A stretch of DNA of 64,000 nucleotides from Amoeboaphelidium protococcarum (taxonomy: Eukaryota; Aphelidiomycota; Aphelidea). Below the pieces are notes generated by a model. That model did not search any database and was not told the origin of the DNA. It was given only the letters and a program-made list of their open reading frames with translations. The DNA lies in NCBI GenBank assembly GCA_023515745.1, contig JALECJ010000001.1:868001-932000 (forward strand), given 5' to 3'. Of the stretch, positions 47,011-59,521 are shown piece by piece. Positions within the stretch are counted from its first letter, which is position 1; the number at the start of each line of letters is the position of its first letter. The position numbers and the translations under genes are program-made.

Positions 47011-47354
47011 TTTTACACTAAATGACCCCTGAGATCACTTTCTATTCATCCAATTGCCACTTTCGTTGATTAAGATAATATTGCAGCATATATTACGCGT
47101 TTATAGAAGAATCTATGATTTTACGACCTTTATTAATCAGTGCTCTTTGTACGGGATCCACTCTCTTGTCAGTTTAAGCTGATGCCTCTCATAGGCTTGA
47201 TTTTGCTGGGGGATTGCCTGACTCTTAATTGACTGATAATGCATTATTGCTTTCACAATAGAATGACAACATTGTGGCTCTAAAATAACAACAATAATAA
47301 TAGGTATCTGTCCCTCCTCCTTCTCCTCCTGAAGATAATTTAGTTTTACTGTAA
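47011..47354. other. divergent intergenic region
   Basis: 344 nt between the SANT gene and the Ala/Gly-rich gene, with a run of AATAACAACAATAATAATA at about 47284-47302. No gene seen. Confidence 0.4.
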
Positions 47355-48293
47355 ATGCATCCATACTAGCTGAATCCTGTTGTACTGCCACCGAAAATAG
47401 ATGATGATGGTGTCCCGATTATTGAAATGTATGTACCATTTGGAGAGGATGATGAATTGATCGATGGATATGATGAGGCATGGAATGACTTCGTATACCG
47501 TGATCCTGCTTTCCAGTATAGAGCTATCAGTTTGCCTCGTAATATCGTTTATGGATCTGTTGATGGTGTGGTAGATATTGCTGAGGGTACTGCCAACGTA
47601 TTTTTGCATCCTGTGCGTACAGCTAAAGATATTGCAGATTTTGCAGAGCATGCTATTACGGATCCTGTTGATACGGTGAAAGGCGTAGGACATGCTTTGA
47701 AAACTCATACGATGGAGCATGGTCTGGGACACGCGTTTGGTGAGGCATTGCCTCAGGCTGCGCTGTTGGCCGCACCATTTCTTGGTACTAGTTCAAGTGC
47801 ATCATCATCAGCTGCCACGGTGGCTAATGCTGCATAAGATGTTGCCGATGTTGGCAATGTGGCATCGAGTTTGTCTCGTGTTGGATCCGCGTCGTAAATG
47901 TCCCTGACTGCTTTAGACGCTGCGTCAGATGCTGCGACTATAGCCTCTACAGCTGGCTCTGCAACTGAAGCAACGTCAAAGTTGTCATGGGCGTAGTAAG
48001 TTGCACAGCAAGCAGCTAAATTGCCACAATAAGGATTAGAAGTTGTAAGGACTGGAGCAAAACATGCAGCATTGAAAAGATTTGCCGGCCAGGTGGTGGG
48101 AGATAGTGCTAAGGTGGCCAAGCAGGGTGCCATTTTGGGACAGGTTATTGATCATGCTAGCGATGTTGATCAGCTTGGTAAAATTGCGCGTGATCGCCGA
48201 GCATTTCGTCAAGATTTGAGAACCGCCTAGGAGTTTGTGAACCTGCATGAGTAAGTGAGGCCTAGATAAAAACGAAGAATAAGCTATAACTGA
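47355..48293 (+). CDS. Ala/Gly-rich protein with repeated short amphipathic segments, unrecognised
   Basis: 312 aa, ATG 47355, TGA 48291-48293. The acidic N-terminus (IIEMYVPFGEDDELIDGYDE) leads to VYGSVDGVVDIAEGTANVF, HPVRTAKDIADFAEHAI, DPVDTVKGVGHALKTH. Then comes a long Ala/Ser-rich region (LLAAPFLGTSSSASSSAA) and a basic C-terminus. The repeated [H/D]PV-x-T-[A/V]-K-x-[I/V] pattern with small-residue helices resembles the pretoxin/repeat regions of bacterial secreted polymorphic proteins. No catalytic C-terminal domain is recognisable, so no toxin function is assigned. No signal peptide. Could be a bacterial acquisition that has adapted to the UAR=Gln code. Confidence 0.6.
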
Positions 48294-48389
48294 ATAGAGT
48301 GTTCAAGAAGAAGATTTCATAGAAATTATATAATAAACTGTAATCAGAATAGACAATATGTTTGAATCTTAAGTTTTAAATTTATATAT

Positions 48390-51300
48390 TCAAACTTCTT
48401 CATATTGGTTACCATCAAATTAGTATGACATCTTTGGCTAAGTCGTCACTGAAGTGAAAGCTGATGATTAGAGCGAGTATTATCCCATATTAGGCAATGA
48501 TGCGAAATCCAGAGAGCTTTCATCAGTCAAAGAATAAGTCTCCTGCGTATTTCTTTTAGATCTATCACCATCAGTAAACTCTTATTCATTGCTGGTGTTA
48601 CTCTCACCAAAATCACTAGCAATAACAGAGCGGGATAGAGCAGATCGTGCAAAACTCATAGTCTTTGGTCTTTAATGGAAGGCTGAGCTTCGAGGAGAAT
48701 TGAATCTACTTACACCATTGATAAAGCTGTCATCATCATCCTTGTCATTGTCATTTTGGTTCTAATTCAAAGCAGCTTCAAACTCCAGGATAGAGTCCAT
48801 CTCTGCTTACTAATTAGGATCAATACGCAAATCCTTATAGTACCAACTCTGATTCTTGGCAGCCTCAGCTTTACGCACGCGATCTTGTTGAATACGCTCG
48901 CGATACTTCTTCACGGCAAATCCAAAGACTACCAGTAACGCGCAGTTAAAGATCACTGAACCAGCAATGATAAAGTTACGAGAATTTTAGTCGCTAAGAC
49001 GTGCAGCTCCATCGTTAGTCAGAGACTTGATGACATCAACACCGAAAACAGACGGATCTAAATCCTTGGTTATTTGACCATTCCTCAGCGCGCTATTCGC
49101 ATCATCCAACTGGGATTTGAATGCATTAGCCTGAGTAATAGAATCAGTCGAGTCAGACAGTGGCCACAATGTGAACTGAATAGCAGTCTCGGACAATACT
49201 TCAACGATGTTCAAAACTTGAATCTTGTCCTCCTGAGATGCCCCGTATCCAGCAGCTTTCAATGCACCAACAACATCGGCCTTAAACTTTTCAATGAAGC
49301 TCTTGCGCGTAGGATTGGATGACGATTTGCAAATCTCTCCACAAGGCATGTGAAAAGCAGCAATAACGATAGCCAGACCAGAAGGAAGATTGTCAAGAGC
49401 ACTTTTATCGTATCCGGCCGTGTTTGGCAGCAAATTGAGAAGCCTTTACCCAGCTCCACTAGAGGGTGGATTAATGAAGACGGTTTGTTCACTGACAGAT
49501 TGTTCGGAGTTTTTTGCACCTGGCTTCTACTGCTATACGACACCTTGATCAGGCTTGGCAGATTCTTGGCTAACAGTTGAAGGCTAATCATTAATTATAC
49601 CAGGATTGGTGACCAAACTTCTTGCAAGACTAGGAGGAGATGCAGGGATTGATGGAGGTGGAGGATTGGCTGGAGAATCCATACTAGGAGACTGTTAAGA
49701 CCCTTGCTATGACGAAGGAGGAGTGGAACTGTCACCATTTGGTGATGGAGAAGTCCTTTTTGGTGGAGATACAAGATCAGACAGAGAAGGAGGTGCTGGC
49801 TCTGGTTATTTAGGAGCTGGTGGTGGAGCAGGAGAAGAGTTAGATGGAGGTGACGTACTTGCAACCTGTTACTCTGCAGGAGGTGGAGGTCTTGCGGAGC
49901 CAGAGGAAGGAGGTTCAAGCGAAGCTGGTGTCAGAGGATTACCAACACTGCTTTGTGGTGGCACAACGGCGCCGCCACCAATAATTGGCGCAGGAGTAAG
50001 CGGCAATGGTAATGCAGGTGGTCTACCTCCGTCTGAAGGATTATTTCCTGTGGGAGCTGGAGGAGTAGTAGCCGAATTACCAGGTGGTGTCTACGAAGGA
50101 GGGCCTTATGGAGGAGTTGGGTTAGATGGTGGTTCAATCTTCACAGGTGGAACCACAACAGGATCTACGGCGACAGGCGGCAGAGGGACAATGGGTCCGT
50201 CAACAACTGGCGGCGGTGTAGTGGGAGGAGTACCGGGAGAAGGCACAGATGGAGGCTAACCAGCGCCAGGTGGCGGTCTAGTATCACCGTTTCCAGGAGG
50301 TGATGGCTACGGTCGAGAAGGGCCGGGATTTTCGACTGGAGGCACCGAAATAGGCGGTACTGGGATAGGAGGCGCAACCACAGGTGGTTAAACAACAGGA
50401 GGTAGAACAACAGGTGGCTGAACCACAGGAGGTAGAACTACAGGCGGTGCAGGAGTTGGAGGCTGTGGAGCTGGAGTCGGAGGCTATGGAGCTGGAGTAG
50501 GAGGTTATGGCGCAGGCTCCTATGGGGGTCCAGTTGGAGGAGATGGAGTATCAACAGGAGGCCCAACAGGTGGCTACGGAACAGGAGCGGGATTAGGCGC
50601 AGGTACCGGACCAGGTGCTGGAATAGGATTCGGAGCAGGTACTGGTGCTGGCTATGGAGCTGGATTAGGACCAGGGACTGGAGCAGGAGGTTCAGGCACT
50701 GGGGCTGGGTTTGGAGTTGGTGGAGAAGGCTATGGAGCAGGATTAGCTGGAGGTCCAGGCACTGGCGCAGGAGCAGGATTAGCAGGTGGTTAAGGCACCG
50801 GAGCCGGAGATGGAGGAGTGACAGGATCAATGGGAGCCGGAGTACCAGGTACGGGATTAGGAACCGTTGGAGGTGGTCCCTATGGCGGTCTAGGAGGAGC
50901 AGGATCAGTCTCTGCAGGTGGAGGAGATGGAGGTGGAGACGGAGTCATTGGTGGAGGAGGCTATGGAGCAGGAGTAGGTGGCTAATTAGGACCAATTGGA
51001 CCGCCAGGTGGTGGGTTCTTTCCCGGGCCATCTCCATTGCCTGGAGGAATCTTTGGATCAGTAGGATTGCCATCGGCAGGCGGATTTGGTGTAGTCGGAG
51101 GCGCAGGAGTTGGGGTAGTGTCATTCTCTTTTGGAGGTCCAGGCGGATTCTTAGGATCATCGTCTTTACCTGGTCCAGTAGGAGTTTAAGCTGGAGGAGT
51201 CGGAGTAGCATCTCCTTTTCCAGGTCCATCAGCAGGTGTACCTGGCTATGGAGTGTTTTCATTTTTAATAGGCGGAGTAGGAGTATCTTTAGGTGGCGGA

Positions 51301-51599
51301 TTTACTTCATCCTTCACTGGAGAGTCAACAACTTCTTCTTTCTTAGGTGGATTACTTTGCTGTGGTGTAGTAGATGTGCCTTCTTAAGCCTGTCTAGTTT
51401 ATGACTGTGGCGCCTCAACCGGAGTTTTAGCAACTTAATTCACATTCCGCTTCTACTAAGCTGGCGGAGTGGTAGTACCCTGCTGAGCCAGCGCGCCATG
51501 AGCCAACAATGCGAAAATAACCAACACCCACAAATATCTTTGCACTATCACCGCGCGTCTTCGATGCGAGTTATTCGTGATACTATAATACATCATCAT
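48390..51599 (-). CDS. proline-rich single-pass receptor-like protein
   Basis: 1069 aa from the first of three in-frame ATGs at 51599; TGA 48392-48390. A basic leader precedes a signal sequence (YLWVLVIFALLAHGALA). Residues about 50-720 are extreme Pro-rich, low-complexity sequence made of PxP, PAPxP and PPV repeats. Next comes a globular extracellular domain (LPNTAGYDKSALDNLPSGLA, IEKFKADVVGALKAAGYG, IQVLNIVEVLSETAIQF) that looks SEA-like. One transmembrane helix (FIIAGSVIFNCALLVVFGFA) and a 200-aa Ser/Gln-rich cytoplasmic tail complete it. Layout suits a wall-spanning sensor or adhesin whose Pro stalk projects the tip. Gln in the stalk is mostly UAG. Confidence 0.82.
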
Positions 51600-52574
51600 T
51601 AATCGATATTGATACTATTAATCTGCTATATAGAGGAGATTCAAATGTGAGGATGTTTCAAAGATCAGTCAATTATAATATCAAACACTATTCTAAAAAG
51701 CAATCTTTAATCTATAAGAGTATTGCTTCAATTCTATACAATAACAAATTCCAATTAATAATAAAACAATATAATTAACGCAATGGTGATGATTATATTG
51801 TGAATATTACTTTATGAGAGATTATAGAGCAAAGAAAGTAGAAAGCCCATTAATCAACGATCATCATCAGGAATCCAATTGGTATCCAGATTTAGAGCTC
51901 ACTTGACCAACTGACCAATCAACGCACAGGCCAAGATCGCACAACGCGTAAAATAGGCGCAAGTGATTGATCGAATGTAACTGTAAACTTTGTTACATCC
52001 CAGTCACACTTATGTCACACTTGAAAGGCAATTATATAATCAAGTTTGAAATCACTGATAGGTAGACAACTGTTTAAGCAGGCAAACCGTCAATCATGAG
52101 TTGAAACAAAAAAATCGCTTTTCTACTTTTTCCACTATCATTTCAACTGCATTACTACTCAAGTTAACACTACCAGCTATCAGCACTTGATAACAATAGT
52201 ACTTTGCAAAAAAATGCTCCAATACAAAGATTTCAAAATTCAATAGGGAGATAAAATAGATTCAAGATCCACCTCTTACCATCATCATTGTGCTGAATAC
52301 AGTACATGTACATCTATCTCTTTGGAGAAATAATGCAACAGAAAAGAAATGAGTCAGCACAACTGGTGAAACAATTGATGAGCATCTCCTTAAAAGTCAA
52401 AAACAAGCGCGCTGTCTCGCTCAACAGACAGTCAGGAGACAGACAGGACAGATCGGGATTTCTTTTCGTTTTACTCAACTCAGTTAGAATCTGTTCGAAA
52501 CGCTTCATTTTCATTTATTCAGTGCAACAGTTATAGTGACTTTCTATCTGGCCAAGACTCAGATTCATATTGAT
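51600..52574. other. 975-nt divergent intergenic region
   Basis: Lies between the proline-rich receptor gene and the Atg11-like gene. Contains a 77-codon plus-strand frame at 52306 with no protein-like features. No RNA gene or repeat recognised. Confidence 0.4.
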
Positions 52575-54593
52575 ATGGTGATTATATCTGCTCTTACGGG
52601 CGCATCTGTTAGTAGTATTGATAATTGTGTACTGTTGACTAGTAAAGGCTAGAATGTGAAGAAAGAGTCTCTTTTACAACATCCAGATGGAATATTCCTC
52701 TCTTAGTCTTCCATCTCTTCGATATCTTCTGATGCCCAGGGAGTGACTTATGCATACGATAATCTGTTATTTAGCTCTATAAGTCCGCGATCTTCCCTAT
52801 CCAATACGGGTAGTGTATCGTCGAATTTAATGCTCTCACAGGATACTTTATCCCTGGATAATGTCTTTCATATCAATAATGCTCATTATGCTGCTCTGCT
52901 TAATCTGGAACATTTTAGTAAGCTATTGGCTAGGAATATAGAGTCATTGCATCAGGAGATGTAACAGCATAATAAATTTCTTACTCTGAATTGTCCTTAG
53001 ATGATTAAAGTTTTAGATTCTCTTTCTATCAAGAGTGACTCTAGTGAAGAATGGCAATTACTGGTATAATAATTGAAAAATCATTTGGTATCATTGAGAA
53101 ATAGAGATAAATCATATCATGATAAAGTCAAAGAATTGAACGAAAAGTGTGAAAGTGAGTTTATGTCTTTTCAACGTATCAAGTCTGGCGATTATACTCT
53201 GAATGAGATTGCTGAAATGTTCGCCAGCTCTTAGTAATAATTGAAATCAGGTATACGGAGGATATCATTTTATTAGACTGATTTGAACAGGACTTTATAA
53301 GAAGTTAGGAGTTAGAGAAGAATGTTATCATTGAACAATAAGTCTGCCACATCATATTTCACCAAATAGATGCGTTTACTCTAATCCCTGCAGGAGTTAC
53401 CTTGTCTCATCGTCACTCGATCATTTGAAAACTTATGGTTAGAGTAATTTCGGCAAGTTGTATTTGAAAGATTGCTTTCTTTAAACTAAATGTCATCAGT
53501 TTAAAGATTTTTGACTAAAAGACGTTAATCATTTGATGAGTATGTTTAGTCTGTACAAGTTGATGGAGTTTAATACGAATAGATTTCAGTGTTACCATAT
53601 GCTGATATTCGAAAATTGATTATTGCGATTGAAGATGGTGGTAACGATTATCTGCGTAAATTACAGGCTTGGATTGTTGAAGTATTAGACCTTCAATTAC
53701 AACGAGATTAAATGCTTTAGTTGATTAATGACATTTTAATAGTATACGGCTAAGAAAGCGAAGATTAGGCTACTTAAACTGATGCTGATTTCGCCGTTAA
53801 TAATGATAAGACTTACGGCAATCATACTTTGGATCTTTAAAAGTAAATTGAAGATTTGAAATAATCTAATGATTAACTATAGCGGTAGTTGGAGGAGTAT
53901 AAAAACTTAACGTTGTCAAAAGATCGAAAGATATCAAGTGACGCTGTGTCTATAGTTAGTACTAGCACTCGGAATGTAAATGCTGCGCAGAGTGAATCTC
54001 CTCGACTGCGAGTGATGGAAAGGTAGCGTAGTAATCCAATGGTATCTGTGAGTTTAATTAATGCTGATATTACAGTGCCTCCTTTTGCTACATAGTCGCC
54101 TTAGTAATAAGATGCCTCTTTATCTTAATCGGGAGATATCACCGGTCCTACCGCATTACTGTTCACCGATTCATCCATGTTGTAATAGCAAGATGAAGCT
54201 AAGCCTTAAGATTAACAGTTACAGAGCGAAGCTGCCATGCGATTACGCTCACTATCTGATGGTAAATCAAAAATTAGCAACCTAACTCGCAAAAAGTCTC
54301 TCTTGTCAACATTAACATTTAGAAAATAGTAAAAAGAATAATAAATTCCTCATACTCCATGCATTATTAGTCTATATTGCTCTATCAAAATCACATTTAC
54401 CTTCATACTTTTCATTGTGAAATCTCACTATTTGCATCCTGGATCACAGACAGACTAGACGTTGACACCATGGTAGAGGGACTCTGCTCCATAGCATTTC
54501 CATTATCAGAAGTGGTCGTTGAAGGCTTTCTCATTCCCCATTTCGCGATACCACCACCTGATTTCTCACGCTAATGACCACTGCCTTTCTTGA
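52575..54593 (+). CDS. Atg11/FIP200-like autophagy scaffold, shortened
   Basis: ATG 52575. The opening VIISALTGASVSS and CVLLTSKGQNVKKESLL resemble the ubiquitin-like start of Atg11. The rest is coiled coil (LLVQQLKNHLVSLRNRDKSY, LEEYKNLTLSKDRKISS) with a central conserved-looking block (FYQTDLNRTLQEVRSQRRML, RLLQSLQELPCLIV). The Gln content is mostly UAA/UAG. The 3' end is ambiguous: TFRK at 54326 is followed by TAG TAA AAA GAA TAA TAA, while the first in-frame TGA is at 54591-54593, 180 nt inside the convergent NVJ2 gene. The protein is therefore 584 aa (if UAR stops there) or 672 aa. Atg11 proteins normally exceed 1000 aa. Assignment is moderate. Confidence 0.55.
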
Positions 54594-56604
54594 TTTGCTG
54601 AGAATAGAACGAAGCCCATTGCATAATCTTGGATGATTCTTAACCTTTACTACCATTTTAACCATTACCCACATTAGCTGATCCAGGAGCCAGTACATTT
54701 ACAAGATCACCACCCATGACACGCTGAGACTGAGGTGGTGAGAACCTATTCTTACGACTCATGTTAGGCGATAGATTTAAAGCTGGAATAGACTCGGCAG
54801 CCAGCTCTAATTTCTCCTATGTTGTCATTCCATTGTTCTCACTCAGAATTTAGGCCAGGGAAGATGTAGATTTGCGTCGATCAGAATTATTAGATCCAAA
54901 ATCTTCTTCAATAGCTGGCATTTAATCTTGGAGCTACTACAGACTACTCTACAGTTATTCCGCGATAACATCCGAACCATTGGAAGATGTGGATGACTGA
55001 TCCTTCTTATGCTTCTTTCCTCTCTTATTACCAACTTGACTCTACTACTTTTCAATCAATTACGACTACGCATTGGGATGCTCAACCAACTCCCCACGCC
55101 TGACCACACCCCATTCAATATCGCTACCATCGCACTTCCAAATTTAAATCTCATCCATATTTGGGAGAACAATAACATCCTCCATTGCTTCAACAATCTT
55201 GGACTCAAACGCATCTTTGATCATATTCAGGCCCATTTTAATGCTTTACTCATTCACCACTGGTCTAATCTGATTCTTCATGAACGGCAATTAAGTGAAC
55301 GCCCACCAGATACGTGTTGATGGTAACGGAGGAATCTTAATCATAACCTCACCCCTCACTTCTTCAATAATCCATTCGAGCAGTAGCTTCACCTTGTATG
55401 ACTTTATACTACTGACATCAAACTTGGCCTCAGTTTCCATCTCAATGCGAAATCTACCATTATAATGGACATTGGCCAAAAATGACACTTGTCCATAATT
55501 ATCATACTTCACATCGTGAATGTTAGAAAATACGGGCAAACTTGAACCAGTATACAAGTCCTTAATAACGAGATCACCAACAAATTTGGGCTTGTTCATA
55601 CGTGCCAACTTCTTTTCCAGCTTGTCCTTGATGAAGGTGTTTACGTGTTACTGATTGCATAAAGTAGCCCACATACGGCCTAAAATCAGGTTCAAACACA
55701 TCAAATCAACGGATGGAGTAGATGATGAAGGCCCATTCAGCTGATCAACATGACTGATCACCTCATCCATGTAATTTTTGTGTGATTATACATAAGCATC
55801 AGTTTGAACGCGATTACTAGCCTTATTCAAACTAATAAACCATTGCTCCTTCTCAATTCCAGTTGGAGCGTAGATATAATACACCTGTCCCTCCTCAGTG
55901 CTGCTACGTGGAGACACTTTGATTGGATGGATGCGTGAAAATTAACGACCAGGTGCTGAACTTTGAGGTTGTATCAACTCCACAGAGAAGTCGCGCAGAT
56001 TGATCAATGTTCCATTGGACTTGTCCACGCCAGATTTGTAAATCTTAAGGATACCATCAGATGCCACGATATCTGCGTATCTAAGATGCTTATCAATAAA
56101 CTATTTCCTATAGTTCTTGCCATGCTTATCCACCACTGCTACCTCCATCTCGGCAGTGCTTTGTTATAAAGGAGATTTGGGTCCTTTGCTGCTCTTCTTG
56201 GCCAGAAATTTTTAAATGTCGCGAGGTTTCAACGCGATAACAACGTCTGCATCATACTCGGCCTCTTTGACAAGCAGTACATAGCCAGACATGATAGAGT
56301 AAGTCTTGTGCAGATCATTCTCCTCTTTAGCTATTGAAGTCATATAATCTTTACTCAATGGTGGATTCCTTCTACTGCTACTACGTCCGCCTGGAATGAC
56401 ATATCTGATCACTCGCTTTGTTTACCTGATGGTACTGGTTGCCAAAGAAAAACTCTTAACAGTTATTTGATACGGGGCAGTCACCAAAGTGTAGGAGGCC
56501 TTTATAGGATAGACTACAAACACGGTAAAATACAGATAAGCCACTACACTTGCCGCATTTAAGGCACCAGTTGCAGCTGCATTCACAGCTTCAAACAGTT
56601 TCAT
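54412..56604 (-). CDS. NVJ2: SMP-domain lipid-transfer protein, Nvj2/TEX2 family
   Basis: 730 aa, ATG 56604-56602, TGA 54414-54412. N-terminal membrane segment (SVVAYLYFTVFVVYPIKASY), a PH-like domain at about 60-250 (YIYAPTGIEKEQWFISLNKA), then the SMP domain: KPKFVGDLVIKDLYTGSSLP, LLEWIIEEVRGEVMIKIPPL, TRIWWAFTQLPFMKNQIRPV, KIVEAMEDVIVLPNMDEI. The C-terminus is a disordered Ser/Gln-rich tail. Family members sit at ER contact sites and move lipids, including ceramide, between membranes. The motif order TM-PH-SMP is that of Nvj2/TEX2. Confidence 0.9.
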
Positions 56605-56947
56605 ATTAGTAAGCAACAGTAAATAAAATTTAGATTTTGTCTTTTGATGAAACAACTCTAGTGTGGAGTGTCAAGATGCTCAATCATAAAAATATAATGT
56701 CGCGATGTGGGTAGTAACAGTTGCCATGGTGAGAATACGTGAACGCGTGAAAATATAATAATTCATTAAGATCCGCTTCAAACGATAGACGGATATGATG
56801 CATCGTACCAGAAGTTGACAGTTTTTTACAGGAGTCAATCTTATGAAACTCCGTAAGATTCTGAACGATTATAGCTATTCTCTCTCTCTCTTTCCTTCGC
56901 GTCTTAGACAACGGGAGAAACAGCAAACGACTGTAAAAGAACGAACA

Positions 56948-57118
56948 ATGTCCGACAACATCACAACGTTTGCGCGGATAAAGAAAGGCGCTAGGATTGT
57001 GTTCAGTGTCTACGTCTCAGCTTACGTGTTTGTCAAAGTAAATCGTTATGTTCTTGTCAAATATAAGGTATGTTATCATCATATTTGCTAACCCTTTAAT
57101 CGATCGATGACACATTGA
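56948..57118 (+). CDS. possible small single-pass membrane protein
   Basis: 56 aa from ATG 56948 (in-frame ATG 56843 would give 91 aa) to TGA 57116-57118. Segment GARIVFSVYVSAYVFVKVNRY could span a membrane. A GTATGT immediately after VLVKYK could be a splice donor to an unseen exon. It lies between divergent promoters; real gene or chance frame is open. Confidence 0.35.
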
Positions 57119-57200
57119 GTAGGAGAATCGCGTATAACAATTGACTTAGTACCGAGATTAAATGATGGACAAGATTGTTAAATAATGAATAATTATAGTC

Positions 57201-59105
57201 TCACAATTTCATATCCATACTCAAAATGCTCTGGTACACATCAGTCGATAGTTTAATATATATGACGCGGTCTTTGGATCTTTGAAATACGTATAGGTTA
57301 TCTTGTACTATGGCCGGATCGAATCCCTCTCTGACATATCTGTCTTTGCGATATTTAAATGTGCTAGTCTTTTCATTGCCATTCTCTACATTGGATAGCA
57401 GTCTTATAAACTATGGCACTGCATACTTTGGTAATTTCTCATCCACGTATTATGCAAAGTCATCGAGACTGATCTTGTCGTCCCCATTTAATGATAATAT
57501 AAGCATACCAGCCTTTCCCTCATATCCTTTCACAGCGACACCCACAACATTAGCTTCCTACACTCCAGGATACTTGTAAATGATGTTCTCAATCTCTACG
57601 GTCGCCACGTTCTCGCCCTTCCATCTAAATGTGTCACCAGTTCTGTCGACAAAGTAATAAAAACCATCCTAGGTACACTTCAACAAATCTCCCGTAGAGA
57701 ACCAGACGTCACCATTTCGAAATACGGAGCGGTACAATTTCCTCTCGGTCTGACTTTAATCTACATAACCATCATACTTGCCGTCATCCAGAGGCATAAT
57801 CAGTTCCCCACTCTCACCAACTTGGACCTCAGTCATGAAGCCATCAGCAGCATTGCGCACCGGGCACTTCTCTGACAAATCATACTTGACCAATACTCCA
57901 GAATACAGGTGCTTCTACTACGGCGGCACATAGCCACAACTGCCAACTACATTGAACCACTGAACAACTGAATCTCCAGGCATTTCTGTAGAGCCATAGT
58001 GTTCAACCACACGTTCAATGCCCATGGCCATCACCTACCGCCATGTCTCTTCCTTAAGACCGTTTCCCACAATGACACGCAGAGGATGCTCTTTTGGGAT
58101 TTTATCAGCGGGCAGAGTGGTCATGTATCTCCACAGTTCACCAACATGGATCATGTATCTACACTACCATCTGGAAACATCATTCCAGAATTAGCTGACA
58201 GAAAACTTCTCTCTGATCACTGCGCGCATACCATTCATGAACACGGTCGAAAGTGCAACGGCACCGCCATTTCCATGATACAGAGGCAGAGGGATGTAAT
58301 AGCTGCATCCAGTCTCAGCTTTAGATGGGTAAGTCCAATTCAGTCCACAACCAATCCACCGCTTGTGAGAGAATTTAGCAGCCTTTGAGGCTCCAGTAGT
58401 ACCGCTCGTGTAAATGTAAACAAATGGATCCCTTTGATTTACATGACGTCTATGACTGGCTAATTCTTAAGATGAGTAGTTGATATAATTCCACCAGTCA
58501 ACTATTTATAGCTAAATATTTGTAGACAATTTATTATCAATCTCCCCCTTATTTAAAAAATGCATTGCATCCTAGTCTGTGCATAGAGTATAAATAGGCA
58601 GCTGAGACAGAGATACGTATTCTCCACCGGACAAAGCATCCTTGACATTATCAACAGATCCCTCATCAACTATGCATAGCGATGGCTGAGCAATCTTGAT
58701 AGCATGTCCCCACAAATCTCCTTTCAAATTGAAATTAATCAGCGCTACGGTCCAGCCAGCTTTAGCTAATCCAATAGTGACCGCGGGATATAAGCAGCTG
58801 TTTCTACTTACGAACGCTATACATCTTGTCTACTGCGGCTACGAGGATCCATTCTATGTACTCTTTGAAATGTACTATACACTCCATGCAGCGATGCATG
58901 ACGCAATGTGATCTAACTAGCCGTAAGTAAACGACACGTTGCTATCAACGCTGGCGATACAAGGCAAGTCTTTGAATAGTCGCACACTTCTATCCCAGTA
59001 ATCAGCAACATTTTCTGCAGCCTGATCTTGCTGAAGTTTAGACGATAATTACTTCTTAAACGCTTGTGCTTTTAGCCATTCCTCTTCATAGTTTACAGTG
59101 GCCAT
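57201..59105 (-). CDS. acyl-CoA synthetase, FATP/SLC27 (very-long-chain) type
   Basis: 634 aa, ATG 59105-59103, TGA 57203-57201, single exon. AMP-binding P-loop [67 protein letters not shown], the FATP signature; [16 protein letters not shown]; and a C-terminal lid domain with PKYAVPQFIRLL and [20 protein letters not shown]-terminal third is divergent. Activates long or very-long-chain fatty acids to CoA thioesters on ER/peroxisomal or plasma membranes. Lies head-to-head with the zinc-finger gene. Confidence 0.93.
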
Positions 59106-59521
59106 TTTCAGGTAAATTTAGTGTATCTAAGCGTTAAGAACAAGAATCGAAATTGAGCTTTCAACAATTCAAATGATAAAGCAACCAACTTTAACGTGAT
59201 GACGTCTGAACAAGAAGAGCGACCAAAGAGGAAGATATTTCAGATTTGTCTGAAACAATGAAATCAGCATCTATTTATCTTTCATTGTTTAACACAATTT
59301 GATACTTTTAATCAAATATAATGATCCTTAAATGGTTGTTTGAAGGAGCTTTGCCAGACTTTCTATTTCTAGAGTACATTCAACATCCAATCAAAATGGG
59401 ACTGGCAAAGCAAAGCTTGAAATTCGATTTAGAACCACTTGACCTTCAACTTCTTCTTTCTAATCTACAGTCAACAACTCATAAAAAAATATATATTAAA
59501 TAGCAGTATATACTTATATCA
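59106..59521. other. divergent intergenic region
   Basis: 416 nt between the acyl-CoA synthetase and zinc-finger genes. ATATATATTAAATAGCAGTATA at about 59488-59510 could be TATA-like for the zinc-finger gene. An upstream plus-strand frame from 59321 is in a different frame and unsupported. Confidence 0.4.

Noticed and set aside
49723-50259. Long Gly-rich plus-strand ORF
   Set aside because: Antisense shadow of the Pro-rich (CCX) stalk of the receptor-like protein.
52306-52536. 76-codon plus-strand ORF upstream of the Atg11-like gene
   Set aside because: Low-complexity, no features, lies in the promoter spacer.
57290-57330. GATCGAATCC as a tRNA B-box
   Set aside because: It is inside the acyl-CoA synthetase coding sequence (REGFDPA) and no cloverleaf can be formed around it.
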